Source of the DNA: Symbiodinium natans
Lineage: Eukaryota > Sar > Dinophyceae > Suessiales > Symbiodiniaceae
Direction: 5' to 3'
Assembly: GCA_905221605.1 (NCBI GenBank)
Contig: CAJNDS010000185.1
Location: forward strand, 162,501-203,598
Length of the DNA: 41,098 nucleotides
The position numbers and the translations under genes are program-made. Below, piece after piece: positions 16,561-24,588 of this stretch (position 1 is its first letter; each line of letters starts with the position of its first letter). Under the pieces are notes generated by a model. The model did not search any database. It was not told the origin of the DNA and saw only the letters and a list, made by a program, of their open reading frames with translations.

Positions 16561-16798
16561 GTTTAGGGTTTAGGGTTTAGGGTTTGGGGTTTGGGGTTTG
16601 GGGTTTGGGGTTTGGGGTTTGGGGTTTGGGGTTTGGGGTTTGGGGTTTGGGGTTTGGGGTTTGGGGTTTAGGGTCTAGGGTTGAGGGTTTAGGGTTTAGG
16701 GTTTAGGGTTTAAGGTTTAGAGCTTAGGATTGAGGGTTTGGGGTTTGGGGTTTGGGGTTTGGGGCTTGGGGCTTGGGGTTTGGGGTTTGGGGTTTGGC
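16560..16798 (+). repeat. TTTGGGG variant telomeric array
   Basis: Three TTTAGGG units, then about 12 TTTGGGG units to 16667, a TTTAGGG/TTGAGGG patch, then a second run of eight or so TTTGGGG/CTTGGGG units from about 16735. Confidence 0.93.
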
Positions 16799-17195
16799 AA
16801 AAAAAACACAAGCAAAGGCGAATCACCCCACTCTCGAGGTAGGGGTTTAGGGTTTGGAGTTTAGGGTTCAGGGTTTAGGGTTTAGAGTTTGTATAGGTTT
16901 TAGGGTCTGGGTTTACGGTTGAGGGTTCGGGGTTCACGTAGGATTTAGGGTGTAGGGTTCAGGGTTTAGATTTCACGTAGGGTTTAGGGTTCTGACACTG
17001 CGGGTTTGAGCATGTAAGGCCTGAAAATCATCCGCCTGCGCCCTACACCCTCCAATATTTGAGCCCTGAACCCTAAACTCTAAACCCTAAACCCTAAACC
17101 CCACACCCTATTAACCCTTTGGGTAGAATACAGCCCCTACATGTTCAGGGGAACCCATGAAGGGGCCCCCAAGTTGCAAGTTAGGGTTTCGGGTT
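16799..17195. other. Decayed telomere-like spacer
   Basis: A short A-rich patch at 16799, degenerate G-rich units to about 16990, C-rich units at about 17070-17110, and unique sequence. No convincing coding frame. Confidence 0.5.
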
Positions 17196-17415
17196 TAGGG
17201 CTTGGGGTTTAGGGTTTAGGGTTTAGGGTTTAGGGTTTAGGGTTTAGGGTTTAGGGTTTAGGGTTTAGGGTTTAGGGTTTAGGGTTTAGGGTTTAGGGTT
17301 TAGGGTTTAGGGTTTAGGGTTTAGGGTTTAGGGTTTAGGGTTTAGGGTTTAGGGTTTAGGGTTTAGGGTTTAGGGTTTACTGTTTAGGGTTTGGGGTTTA
17401 GGTTTTAGGGTTTAG
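17196..17415 (+). repeat. Interstitial telomeric repeat, G-rich
   Basis: About 25 almost perfect TTTAGGG units (17208-17377), then variants with TTTACTG and TTTGGGG. Confidence 0.95.
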
Positions 17416-17624
17416 GTTCAGTAAGGGTTTGGCCTTTAGGGCTTTATGTCCCTTTGTCTGCCTATAGAAACCTTGATCTTTTCCTAGAAGGACCTTACAC
17501 CCCAACGAGGCTAGAAACCCGAAACCCTAAACCCTAAACCCAAAGGATTCTTCAACAGACCTTAAGCCTCAAAGCGGATCCCGACTTAGAGTACTGGCCA
17601 GTTGGGTTCAGGGTTTCGGTGTTA

Positions 17625-17737
17625 GAAGGTTTAGGGTTTAGGGTCTAGGGTTTAGAGTTTAGGGTTTAGGGTTCAGGGTTCAGGGTTCAGGGTTTAGGGT
17701 TTAGGGTTTCGGGTTTAGGGTCTAGGGTCAGGGTTTA
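17625..17737 (+). repeat. G-rich telomeric block, mixed units
   Basis: TTTAGGG with TTCAGGG, TCTAGGG and TTTCGGG. Confidence 0.88.
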
Positions 17738-17808
17738 GGGGCCAGGGCCCACCTGCGCCTCTCCCTCGTTTTCCGTCTCATCGAACTGCGGTAGGGTTTC
17801 AGGGACTC
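17738..17808. CDS. Coding-like island, strand unresolved
   Basis: Plus reads RAHLRLSLVFRLIELR and TAG with about 80 percent G/C-ending codons. Minus reads LPQFDETENEGEAQVGPGP and a telomeric TAA. Telomere blocks on both sides. No family recognised. Confidence 0.28.
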
Positions 17809-17810
17809 GT

Positions 17811-17892
17811 AGGGTTTAGGGTTTAGGGTTTAGGGTTTAGGGTTTAGGGTTTAGGGTTTAGGGCTTAGGGTTTAGGGTTTAGGGTTTAGGGC
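17811..17892 (+). repeat. Interstitial telomeric repeat, G-rich
   Basis: About 11 TTTAGGG units, one GCTTAGGG. Confidence 0.93.
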
Positions 17893-18210
17893 TTCGTTGG
17901 CTTTGGGGGTCTTAGGTTCCCTTAGAAGGCCCATTCAACCTCAAAAAGGGTACCCTTTTTCATTCCTTCGTGGGGTTTGGGTCTTCTGGGCTGAAGGGCT
18001 TCGTTGGGTTTAGGGCTTTAGGGTTGAAAGGCTTCGTTGGCTTTCGGGCTTTAGGGTTTGAGGGCTTCCTTGGATCCAAGGGCTTCGTAGGGTTTTAGGG
18101 CTTAGGGTTTTAGGGCTGCGTTGGGGTTTCGGGCAACCCTCAACCCTAAACCCTAAACCCCAAACCCCCTAAACCCTCTTACATGTCGAGGGGTTCGGCT
18201 CTGGAGAGGT
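17893..18210. other. Loose GGGCTTCGTTGG repeats and a palindrome
   Basis: GGGCTTCGTTGGNTTTNGGG-like units recur irregularly from 17890 to 18130. AAAAAGGGTACCCTTTTT at 17943-17960 is a perfect 18-base palindrome. Short C-rich telomere units at 18136-18175. No gene seen. Confidence 0.6.
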
Positions 18211-18211
18211 T

Positions 18212-18327
18212 TGGTTTAGGGTTTAGGGTTTAGGGTTTAGGGTTTAGGGTTTGGGGTTTAGGGTTTAGGGTTTAGGGTTTAGGGTTTAGGGTTTAGGGTT
18301 TAGGGTTTAGGGTTTAGGGTTTAGGGT
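18212..18327 (+). repeat. Interstitial telomeric repeat, G-rich
   Basis: About 16 TTTAGGG units with one TTTGGGG. Confidence 0.95.
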
Positions 18328-18334
18328 GTTGGGT

Positions 18335-18402
18335 CCCATCTGGCCCAGCTAACTCCAAAGACAAAGTTTGTTTCCCTCGTGGGAGCGCCCTGGGATTTTG
18401 AA
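18335..18402 (-). CDS. Possible exon island
   Basis: Minus strand reads VQNPRALPRGKQTLSLELAG then PDGTQ. Weak bias; short C-rich telomere units (18405-18465) lie upstream on the sense strand. No family recognised. Confidence 0.25.
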
Positions 18403-18492
18403 CCTCTCACCCTAAACCCTAAGCCCTAACCCCTAAACGCCAAACCCTAAACCCTAAACCTTGATGACCCCGAAGTCCACAACCCTAACTCC

Positions 18493-18795
18493 CTAATCAG
18501 AACTCTCAGAGCTGACTCGTGTGCTGGCGGTTGGAACCCCGCGCCTCCGGCCAAGAAGCACGTTTCGAGCCCTGGCCCTGAGCCGCCCAGCGGGTGTGGG
18601 GGTTTGGGGGAGTTGGGGGGAGTTGAGAAGAGTTGGAGGGGAGTTGAGGGGGGAGTTGAGGGGAGTTGAGGGGAGCTGAGGGGAGGTGGGGGAGTTGGGG
18701 TGGGGTGTTTGGAGGTTGAAGTATGGGGGGTTGGGGTCGGCGTCAGGGTCTATAATGCTTGCAGGCGGATAAGGTCCAAAAGACCCTAAGCCCAA
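18493..18795 (-). CDS. Proline-rich 100-codon open frame
   Basis: Opens PYPPASIIDPDADPNPPYFN, continues through a low-complexity segment rich in PNSP/LNSP that is the other strand of a GGGAGTTGAG minisatellite (about 18600-18710), and ends AGRLRARARNVLLGRRRGVP, TASTRVSSESSD and TAG. The ends look protein-like; the middle may be simple repeat. Confidence 0.3.
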   Translation of the reverse strand: MGLGSFGPYPPASIIDPDADPNPPYFNLQTPHPNSPTSPQLPSTPLNSPLNSPPTLLNSPQLPQTPTPAGRLRARARNVLLGRRRGVPTASTRVSSESSD

Positions 18796-18835
18796 AAACC
18801 TCCAATCCTAATCTCGAATTAAACCCTTGAGGCCC

Positions 18836-18875
18836 TGAACCCTAAACCCGAAACCCTAAACCCTAAACCCTAAAC
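18836..18875 (-). repeat. Short C-rich telomeric repeat
   Basis: Five CCCTAAA-type units, one CCCGAAA. Confidence 0.85.
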
Positions 18876-18902
18876 CGCCTAAATTCTGAACCCTGAACCC
18901 TC

Positions 18903-18954
18903 CACAGCCTCCGAACACATTAACACTGCCGAAGTGGCGGACCCGAAGACCTAG
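18903..18954 (+). CDS. Possible terminal exon
   Basis: After CCTCCACAG-like sequence the plus frame reads TASEHINTAEVADPKT and TAG. Short but protein-like, no rival on minus. No family recognised. Confidence 0.35.
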
Positions 18955-18976
18955 ACGACTGATTGAGGGTTTCGGG

Positions 18977-19034
18977 GTAGGGTTTAGGGTTTAGGGTTTA
19001 GGGTTTGGGGTTTAGGGTTTGGGGCTTGGGGTTT
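18977..19034 (+). repeat. G-rich telomeric block
   Basis: TTTAGGG and TTTGGGG units alternate. Confidence 0.88.
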
Positions 19035-19048
19035 AGAGCTGGGGTTGA

Positions 19049-19163
19049 CGGCTTGTGGTGAGTGAGCCTTCTCTGCGTTCAGGGTCAACGAGCCCTCCTC
19101 AGGAATGTCCGCGAATGGGTCCCGCGGATCCTCCTCCTGATGATGGAAGGCCGTATGGGTCTT
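19049..19163 (-). CDS. Exon-like island
   Basis: Minus strand reads KTHTAFHHQEEDPRDPFADI then PEEGSLTLNAEKAHSPQA. It is acidic and about 70 percent of codons end G/C. Telomere blocks flank it on both sides (18977-19034 and 19162-19215). No family recognised. Confidence 0.47.
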
Positions 19164-19215
19164 GAAACCCTGAACCCTAAACCCCAAACCCTAAACCCTA
19201 AACCCTACACCCTAA
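19162..19215 (-). repeat. Short C-rich telomeric repeat
   Basis: About seven units of CCCTAAA, CCCCAAA, CCCTGAA and CCCTACA. Confidence 0.87.
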
Positions 19216-19224
19216 ACTGGGCTT

Positions 19225-19416
19225 GGGGTGTCGGGCTTCTCGGTGTTGAGGGCTTTGGATTGGGGTCTGCAATGCGGAAGCAGGGTTAGTGGCCTTGTGC
19301 GGGATGGAATGTCCAACTTCACTTCTTGTAGGGAAGGCTGCAGAGTCTTGGGGCTTCGGGCATTGGGTTTCCATCGGTTTCCGGCAGTGCTTCACTAACT
19401 CAGCAAAGACGGACCA
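19225..19416 (-). CDS. Possible exon island
   Basis: Minus strand open for over 60 codons with VFAELVKHCRKPMETQCPKP then QDSAAFPTRSEVGHSIPHKA. An overlapping plus frame from 19289 is also open and runs on through the CA repeat. Minus composition looks more protein-like. No family recognised. Confidence 0.33.
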
Positions 19417-19420
19417 CACA

Positions 19421-19423
<3 letters not shown>

Positions 19424-19487
<64 letters not shown>
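19424..19487 (+). repeat. CA dinucleotide microsatellite
   Basis: About 30 CA units, followed by a C-run at about 19526-19538. Confidence 0.97.
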
Positions 19488-19488
<1 letters not shown>

Positions 19489-19625
19489 ACAGCTCAGCTC
19501 TGCACCGCAACAGCCCCCCTCCCCCCCCCCCCCCGAACTCGTAAATAACCCAAGCCCAAACCTACGCCGCAGTGCACCGCAAACCGCCGAAACTCCTGAG
19601 CCTCAAACCTGAAACCCAGCCCTAC

Positions 19626-19690
19626 ACCCTATACCCTAAACCCTAATAAAAACCCTAAACCCTAAACCCTAAACCCCTAAACCTAACCCT
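19626..19690 (-). repeat. C-rich telomeric repeat
   Basis: About seven CCCTAAA units with irregular spacing. Confidence 0.85.
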
Positions 19691-19924
19691 ACCTACCATT
19701 AACCCAAGCCCAAGACGCCACACCTAGTCGCACAGACCCCGTTGACCGCTGGCGACCTGGCACCAGCACATGGGTACTATCGGGGGTCGGAAAATTACTC
19801 ACAGTATCCCTTAGGGCCCCTTTATTGATATACCAAAATAGCCCCACAACACCCCCGATTCTAATCACTCAGGCCCCATTCAGCCCCTATAGTACTTCAA
19901 TAGTTCTCTGGTTTTTTTTTTTTG

Positions 19925-20183
19925 GCGGGGCTATATTTGGCGGTACTCGATTTGGGGACTGCGACGCATGCAGTCGCGGAACCTCTTTTCTCACGCTTAT
20001 GGAGGGCGCAGGTTGGATGCTTACTTTTCAACCAAGGACTTCCTACCACCGTACTTGGAGGTTCATGGGCCTTCTAAGCAGGTCTGAGTACCCGAAATAG
20101 GTTATGACCATAGTTACCCTACTACTTAACCCAGCTATAGGTACCCACGAACCTGCAAGCACACAGAAGGCCCTAAACCCTAA
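19925..20183 (+). CDS. Two-exon gene piece split by family A introner
   Basis: The plus frame is open from about 19925; an ATG at 19968 starts MQSRNLFSHAYGGRRLDAYF, then STKDFLPPYLE ending exactly at the GTTCATGG donor (20061). After intron 20061-20159 the frame continues in phase 0 as HTEGPKP and a TAA inside CCCTAAA. A 12-base T run lies just upstream. The residues before ATG are also open, so the start is uncertain. No family recognised. Confidence 0.52.
20061..20159 (+). mobile_element. Introner-like element, family A, both ends present
   Basis: Left CTTGGAGGTTCATGGG (20055-20070) and right CCCACGAACCTGCAAG (20144-20159) are inverted with 14 of 16 positions matching. The core ATGACCATAGTTACCCTACT and AGCTATAGGTACCC is typical. 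GT-AG borders join open frames in phase 0. Confidence 0.68.
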
Positions 20184-20212
20184 CTCTAAACCCTAAACCC
20201 TAAACCCTAAAC
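20169..20212 (-). repeat. Short C-rich telomeric repeat
   Basis: About six CCCTAAA-type units. Confidence 0.85.
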
Positions 20213-20289
20213 CTATGTGGCCTTTGTGTTTCGTTTGGGTGAGGGCCGCTTGAGCTTCCTAAATCTCTGTGAAAGAACATGCGGGTTCA

Positions 20290-20425
20290 GGTAAGGTTTA
20301 AGGGTTACGGTTAGGGTTTGGTTTAGGGTTCAGGGTTAAGGGTTAAGGGTTAAGGGTTTAGGGTTTAGGCTTTTAGGGCTTAGGGTTTAGGTTTAGGGTT
20401 TAGGGTTTAGGTTTAGGTTCGGGGG
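20290..20425 (+). repeat. Degenerate G-rich telomeric block
   Basis: TTAAGGG, TTTAGGG and GTTTAGG units of six to eight bases mixed. Confidence 0.85.
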
Positions 20426-20452
20426 TGTGGATGGAGGGTGGAGTGCTGAAAG

Positions 20453-20530
20453 CCCGATCTGAAAGCGGAACTTCGAGAGCTCGGATTTGCTGAAGCCTTG
20501 GACATTAACTGGCTGCACTCAGGAGGGTAG
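20453..20530 (+). CDS. Terminal exon-like island
   Basis: Plus frame after CTGAAAG reads PDLKAELRELGFAEALDINW then LHSGG and TAG. It has a helical, protein-like pattern with no rival of this quality on minus. No family recognised. Confidence 0.52.
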   Translation, partial: PDLKAELRELGFAEALDINWLHSGG

Positions 20531-20880
20531 CCTATAAATTAAACTTTTTAGTTGCCTTATTAAGAAACCCAATAAACCCAAAAAGGGTAAGGATCTAAAG
20601 TTACGGTAAAGTACCACAGATATAGGTCTTGAGGCTTTCATGCAGTTTAAGCTCCCTAGCCTTGACAAACCGCCCTTCACATCCTGGTCGGCCCTACAAC
20701 TGCTAAAGCCCCGTATCCGCAAACTTTAAATCTTAAACCCATAAATCGAACAAATCCCCTGAACCCCTGAACCCCTGAAAACCCCTTATTCCCCTGTAAC
20801 CTCAACCCAAACCCTAACCCATGAACCCTCCCTAAATCCCCCAACACCCCCCCCCCCCCTAAACCCTAAACCCTAAACCC
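20531..20880. other. Unique spacer with decayed C-rich units
   Basis: 20531-20715 is unique and has a weak likeness to family A inner sequence (CCAAAAAGGGTAAGG). 20716-20880 holds decayed CCCTAAA/CCCCTGAA units and a C run at about 20849-20859. Confidence 0.45.
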
Positions 20881-20883
20881 TAA

Positions 20884-21009
20884 ACATGCCACCGCACCGG
20901 CGGACGCGTTTCCGGAGCTCGTGGATGCAACACTATCCTCGGGCCTTCCAGCAGCAGGGACGCTTGGATGCAGGATTTCAGGCCCGGGGGGTCGGGGTTT
21001 TCGTCTAGT
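20884..21009 (+). CDS. Exon-like island, two open frames
   Basis: Two plus frames are open: HATAPADAFPELVDATLSSG then LPAAGTLGCRISGPGG, and an ATG frame MPPHRRTRFRSSWMQHYPRA then FQQQGRLDAGFQARG. The second has more G/C-ending codons. It starts directly after CCCTAAA units. No family recognised. Confidence 0.42.
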
Positions 21010-21110
21010 TTAGGGTGAGGGTTGAGGGTTGAGGTTGAGGGTTTAGGTTTAGGGTTGAAGGGTTTGAGGGTTTAGGTTTAGGGTTTTGGGGTTTTGTTTG
21101 GGATTTGGGT
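21010..21110 (+). repeat. Degenerate G-rich repeats
   Basis: TTGAGGG, TTTAGGTTTAGGG and GTTTTGGG units without regular spacing. Confidence 0.6.
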
Positions 21111-21178
21111 TTTGGCTTATCCGAATGCCTTGCGTTTAGGGTCTCGTGAAAGGGCTTGGCGGCTTTGGGGTCTAGGAT

Positions 21179-21296
21179 TTAGGGCGCAAGGCTTGGCGCT
21201 GGGTGCATCTGCACTCGGACTCGTAGGAGTGCACGTTGATGTCTCTTCTTGAGAGCTTTTCGAAGCTCCGCCAGTGCAAGGTCTACCCCGCCCCCC
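21179..21296 (-). CDS. Terminal exon-like island
   Basis: Minus strand reads GGVDLALAELRKALKKRHQR then ALLRVRVQMHPAPSLAP and a TAA lying in a CCCTAA telomere-like unit. Basic and helical-looking; GCATGCAG just upstream could be the acceptor. A second minus frame in the ORF sense (with SKSSQEETSTCTPTSP) is weaker. No family recognised. Confidence 0.5.
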
Positions 21297-21436
21297 CTGC
21301 ATGCCTAAGCCCTAAAATCTAGAAATCCCGAACCCTACAAATCCGAGAAATCCAAAAAAAATCCCCAAGACCCGAAACTGCACGGACATCCTGACGAAAC
21401 CCTAAACATTGAAACCCCTGAGCACTAGCCCTAGCG

Positions 21437-21529
21437 GACCCCTTATATACCTGATATACCTTTGTCACACCCAGGGCTGATACTTCAGAACCCTTGAAAA
21501 AAACTGATTCGGAGGCCCCATATAACTAG
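21437..21529 (+). CDS. Dispersed repeat E plus possible terminal exon
   Basis: CCTTATATAC...TTTGTCACACCCAG (21437-21474) resembles 27722-27746 and ends in an acceptor-like CAG. After it the plus frame reads ADTSEPLKKTDSEAPYN and TAG. The matching locus downstream also continues with an open frame after its CAG. Confidence 0.35.
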
Positions 21530-21554
21530 CCTAAACAGAATCGATTGTTCGCAG

Positions 21555-21644
21555 CCATGGCCCTGCCCTCGTCCTGTTAATCAGCATGTCTCACAGGACC
21601 ACACCCTCTAAGCCCCAATCTGTGGCGGGTTCTTAGGAGGGAGT
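21555..21644 (+). CDS. Possible exon island
   Basis: After GATTGTTCGCAG the plus frame reads SHGPALVLLISMSHRTTPSK then PQSVAGS and TAG. Moderate quality; no family recognised. Confidence 0.3.
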
Positions 21645-21930
21645 GGAAAAACGAGGGCCCTACGTTCCCTTGCCGGTAGATATTAGGGAATCCATTCCCT
21701 CATTCCCCCTACTAAGAACCAGGGACAGGTGATTGCAGCCCTTGGTCAATTTAGGGTTTAGGTTTAGGGAATTTAGGGTTTAGTTACCGGTTTAGGGTTT
21801 AGGGCTCAGGCTTTCGAGCTTAGTCTAGCAGGCTTGGCGCTTTCCGGGAGCTGAGGGCTTATCCCCACAAGGCCCTAAACCCCAAGCCCTAATTTAAACC
21901 CTAAATGGCCAAGGGTTTAGGAACTTGGGG
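21645..21930. other. Unique spacer with decayed telomere units
   Basis: Unique sequence to about 21745, then scattered TTTAGGG/TTTAGG units to about 21810 and CCCTAAA pieces near 21870-21905. No gene seen. Confidence 0.45.
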
Positions 21931-21935
21931 TTCAG

Positions 21936-22121
21936 GGCCGGTGCTCTCATCTGGAGCGGTGGCGAGTGCCTAAGTAAGGTTTATAACAGCTGTAGTAACC
22001 CGAACGTATACTCGCTCGAAGTAAGCCCTCAGTGCGGGGCGCTTCTCACACCCAGTGTCGGGGGTTTTTTGGTAGGAGCTATTTGAAACCGAAAGAGACC
22101 TCGGAAGCAAGCACACCCTAA
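21936..22121 (+). CDS. Two-exon gene piece with a 48-base intron
   Basis: The left exon reads GRCSHLERWRVP and ends two bases into a codon at GTAAGG (21974). After 22021 the frame continues in phase for 33 codons: KPSVRGASHTQCRGFFGRSY then LKPKETSEASTP and a TAA within CACCCTAA. The intron carries short-form family A features. No family recognised. Confidence 0.48.
21974..22021 (+). mobile_element. Short intron related to family A
   Basis: GTAAGGTTTATAACAGC resembles the left inner part of family A, and CGTATACTCGCTCGAAG the right end (ACCTCCAAG). Only 48 bases. In-phase open frames flank it. Confidence 0.42.
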
Positions 22122-22129
22122 CCTGAACC

Positions 22130-22235
22130 CTAAACCCGAAATGAACGTGAGGCCCGTGCCAGCTTCAGCACGTAAAGCTGGTCCTGCCAGCTTTTCGGTT
22201 TTCGGATTAGGGTCCCAGGGAGCATGAAGCAACCT
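22130..22235. CDS. Coding-like island, strand unresolved
   Basis: Plus has an ATG frame MNVRPVPASARKAGPASFSV then FGLGSQGA and TGA. Minus is open too (DPNPKTEKLAGPALRAEAGT). CAGCTT/AAGCTG copies make a small hairpin. No family recognised. Confidence 0.25.
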
Positions 22236-22375
22236 TTACCCCAGCCCCTATATTTTTGGGGTTTAGGGTTTTTATGGTTCGGTTTTAGGGTTTTTTAGGC
22301 TTTTTAGGGTTTTTCGGGTCTTTAGGGTTTTTAGGGTTTAGGCTGGTGTTCGGGGTTTAAGGTCAGCAACGCAAT

Positions 22376-22592
22376 TCGGAAAACTGAAAACATGCGGATT
22401 CGAAAACTGGAAGACCTTGATTCGGATTCGGAAACTGGAAAAAAAAAACGATTCGGGAAACGAACAGCGCAGATTCGCAAAGTCCGGATTCGGGAAACTT
22501 GCTGACTCAGGAAACTGCTGATTCGTAAAGCTGACTCGGGAGACTGGACACGTGGGATTCGGAAACTGAAACTGCTGAATTCGGAAACTGGA
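22376..22592 (+). repeat. Degenerate GATTCGGAAACTG minisatellite
   Basis: About a dozen copies of GATTCGGAAACTG, spaced 15-30 bases with many point changes. It dominates the C-terminal half of the 226-codon minus frame 22338-23018, which is therefore not credible as a whole. Confidence 0.8.
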
Positions 22593-22745
22593 AACCGGGG
22601 GCGCCCTGCGACATGACACGTTTTCATCCCTCCCAACCCTCACTGAATTGAAAGGCTTGATGGCGGGGTGGGTGGGTGGTGGGGCGGCAGGGTCCCCGTC
22701 CCCACCCCCCCTCAAAATTCGAAGCGGGGGCTTGATGTGAGGTGG

Positions 22746-22860
22746 CCAATTAAAGAAATTACGTTTGCCCGACTCTGCTGTTTCAAATATAGCTTGCCAA
22801 GCTGTTCGAATTAGAAATAATCCAACCAACCTCGCGAAGCCACAAACCGCTGCCCATAAG
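22746..22860. CDS. Coding-like island, strand unresolved
   Basis: Plus reads LKKLRLPDSAVSNIACQAVR then IRNNPTNLAKPQTAAHKP and TAA. Minus reads GLFLIRTAWQAIFETAESGK then RNFFNW. A/T-rich relative to neighbours. It could belong to either a plus gene continuing at 22871 or a minus gene with a hydrophobic segment. Confidence 0.3.
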
Positions 22861-22870
22861 CCATAAACCA

Positions 22871-23052
22871 TACCAGCTTCGTCAGGAGATCGCTGAAAAA
22901 AATGCACATGAAGCCGCCGAAAACTTGAAGCGCCTGATGGTATACTGATGGGATACCCCAAACCCAAAAGCCGTGCTTCTACAGCACCTTTTCGGCACCA
23001 TCCCAATCGCAGTATCACATCTCCACGTGTGGATGCTGCTCCTGCAAGCGGC
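22871..23052 (+). CDS. Two exons with a 45-base intron
   Basis: Exon 22871-22939 reads YQLRQEIAEKNAHEAAENLK then RLM, a strong helical pattern. Intron 22940-22984 runs GTATAC to CTTCTACAG. Exon 22985-23052 continues in phase as HLFGTIPIAVSHLHVWMLLL then QA, hydrophobic, and ends at GTAAGT, a consensus donor. The chain may go on after ...GGGGCAG (23099) as CFTATSLISQQ. Minus is also open here. No family recognised. Confidence 0.45.
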
Positions 23053-23590
23053 GTAAGTGTGCAAGGGCTTCAATTCAGGTCATTGACCCTCGGGGCAGCT
23101 GCTTCACCGCTACGAGCCTGATTTCCCAGCAGGTTCTTTCTTAACACACACGGGCCCGCTTTCGCAGCTGTAACCAACACCAAAATCGACACAATTCCCA
23201 GACGGAGACTCAGCCGAAGTTTTCTCTGAGCTGCCTCGGGACGGGAGGCTTAGCAACCGGCAGATTCGAAGGGGCAGGTGCTTGGCACACAAAGAACGGT
23301 TTTTTTGAGAGGCGGCGGCCAGCCCCCAGCACAGGTCGGAAGGTCTCGACTTGAAAAGTGGACATCGCATCATTCAGCAGGAGAGCCAGCAGGATCACAC
23401 AAAGCAACAACACAACCACGAAAGACAGCAAGGCGTGGAAAAAACGTTATCGAGCTGATCACAACAATCATCTACCTTCGTCTTCCCACCCGCAGGGCAG
23501 TCCTCATCTGGTTTCCCCTTGTAGCAGTCTTGTCCAAGACATCTGAATGAGTTATTTTCCATCCAGGGTCGTTCTAATCTCTCGCTGTAG
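23053..23590. other. Gene-like block, structure unresolved
   Basis: No telomere repeats. Plus holds several acceptor-like CAGs and an open frame 23278-23550. Minus holds a Cys-rich frame (RCLGQDCYKGKPDEDCPAGG, about 23395-23570) and, in the adjacent frame, a hydrophobic run LSFVVVLLLCVILLALLL (about 23370-23430) like a signal anchor. The two strands cannot both be coding throughout, and I cannot choose. Confidence 0.35.
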
Positions 23591-23793
23591 CGGCCATAGA
23601 ACTGGCACAACACTACTCACGCAGGCTGCATGCAGATGAAGGCCGGCTCAACTTCTTGTCATCCTACCTCAAAGGCCACCAGCCTCTCTTCGCTGAGGCT
23701 GACTATGGTAACGCCACGTTGCCGGAGCTGCTTGGATTTGCCGGCTGCAGGAGGGTTGCCACCAACCCCAATGTTGGAATTGAATGGAAATGA
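23591..23793 (+). CDS. Terminal exon-like island
   Basis: After CTAATCTCTCGCTGTAG (branch-like CTAAT plus acceptor) the plus frame reads AIELAQHYSRRLHADEGRLN, FLSSYLKGHQPLFAEADYGN and ATLPELLGFAGCRRVATNPN, VGIEWK and TGA, 67 codons. Composition is protein-like throughout. No family recognised. A donor-like GTAATC lies just after. Confidence 0.48.
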
Positions 23794-23829
23794 AGTAATC
23801 GCTCCGGATCTCGGGCCGCGGCGTTCAAT

Positions 23830-24050
23830 AGCCGCCCATGGATCCGAGATGGAATTCCCTGCTGTTCAGCGACGGCCGCGTGAGTATTGGCCCGCAAGGT
23901 GGGCCGGCAAGGTCAAGCTGCGCTGCGGACTTCCGCGTCCACTGTTGTCGCCACCACTTCCTTCCCCCGCGCCAGCTGGCGCAGCTTGCCGCCGCCTCCG
24001 CAGCACCTCGCGCTCCATCTTGACAGCGGCCTCGTCTACTCGGAGGGTGC
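23830..24050 (+). CDS. Possible short exons before a minisatellite
   Basis: MDPRWNSLLFSDGR ends at GTGAGT (23881), a consensus donor. After CCTCCGCAG (about 24003) a frame reads HLALHLDSGLVYSEG before the GGAGGGGT minisatellite begins. The join is not proven, and minus frames are open as well. Confidence 0.28.
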
Positions 24051-24165
24051 AGGGTGGAGGGGTGAAGGAGGGGGTGGGAGGGGTGGAGGAGGGGTGGAGG
24101 GGTGGAAATGAGGGTGGGTAGAGGGAGGGGCGGGGTGGGGGTGGGGGGTGGGATCTTCTCGCCAG
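24046..24165 (+). repeat. GGAGGGGT minisatellite, block 1
   Basis: G-rich eight-base-like units (GGAGGGGT, GGGTGGAG), imperfect. Likely G-quadruplex forming. Confidence 0.88.
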
Positions 24166-24175
24166 ACTCTTTCTC

Positions 24176-24452
24176 TTGTTTCTTGTTCTTGCACAGCTTC
24201 CAACCGCAACAGCAAACGTACAATCGAACGTGGCCCTTGGAACGTCACGAGTGAGAGCGTTCTCGTCGACAGACGCCATCAGCAAACGACCACTCTCGAT
24301 ATGGCCTAGAGTCTTGCAGGAATGGTTTCTGCAAGTTTTTGCGTCGGCGCCAGCGTCCAAACATCAGCCTGTACAATGTCGACGTGGCCATTGGAACAAT
24401 GCCCCGATGATTGGATGGGATCCTCCTGCATGGCTCAGCAGATTCAAGGTAA
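24176..24452 (+). CDS. Coding-like block with an internal duplication
   Basis: After CTTGTTCTTGCACAG (strong acceptor) the plus frame is open to GTAACG near 24451, including NVQSNVALGTSRVRAF and EWFLQVFASAPASKHQPVQC. ACGTACAATCGAACGTGGCC and GTACAATGTCGACGTGGCCA, about 160 bases apart, are near copies, so a segment was duplicated (NVALGT against DVAIGT in another frame). No family recognised. Confidence 0.33.
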
Positions 24453-24588
24453 CGTCTGAGGGACAGCGCGGCGGCTGCTCGCCCGCTGCTTTTCTGGGAG
24501 TGCGCGGATGCGTTGGAAGCAATATTAGGACGTCGCAGTGCTGGTACCTGAAAAGCGGTGTCGAATTCTCCACGAAACGCCGCTGTGC

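Noticed and set aside
18600-18710. Separate regulatory G-quadruplex element
   Set aside because: GGGAGTTGAG repeats are G-rich but there is no gene start nearby to regulate; listed only as the repeat inside the 18493-18795 frame.
22338-23018. 226-codon minus frame as one gene
   Set aside because: Its second half is the GATTCGGAAACTG minisatellite and the middle is a G/C-rich simple stretch; only the first 60 or so codons could be real.
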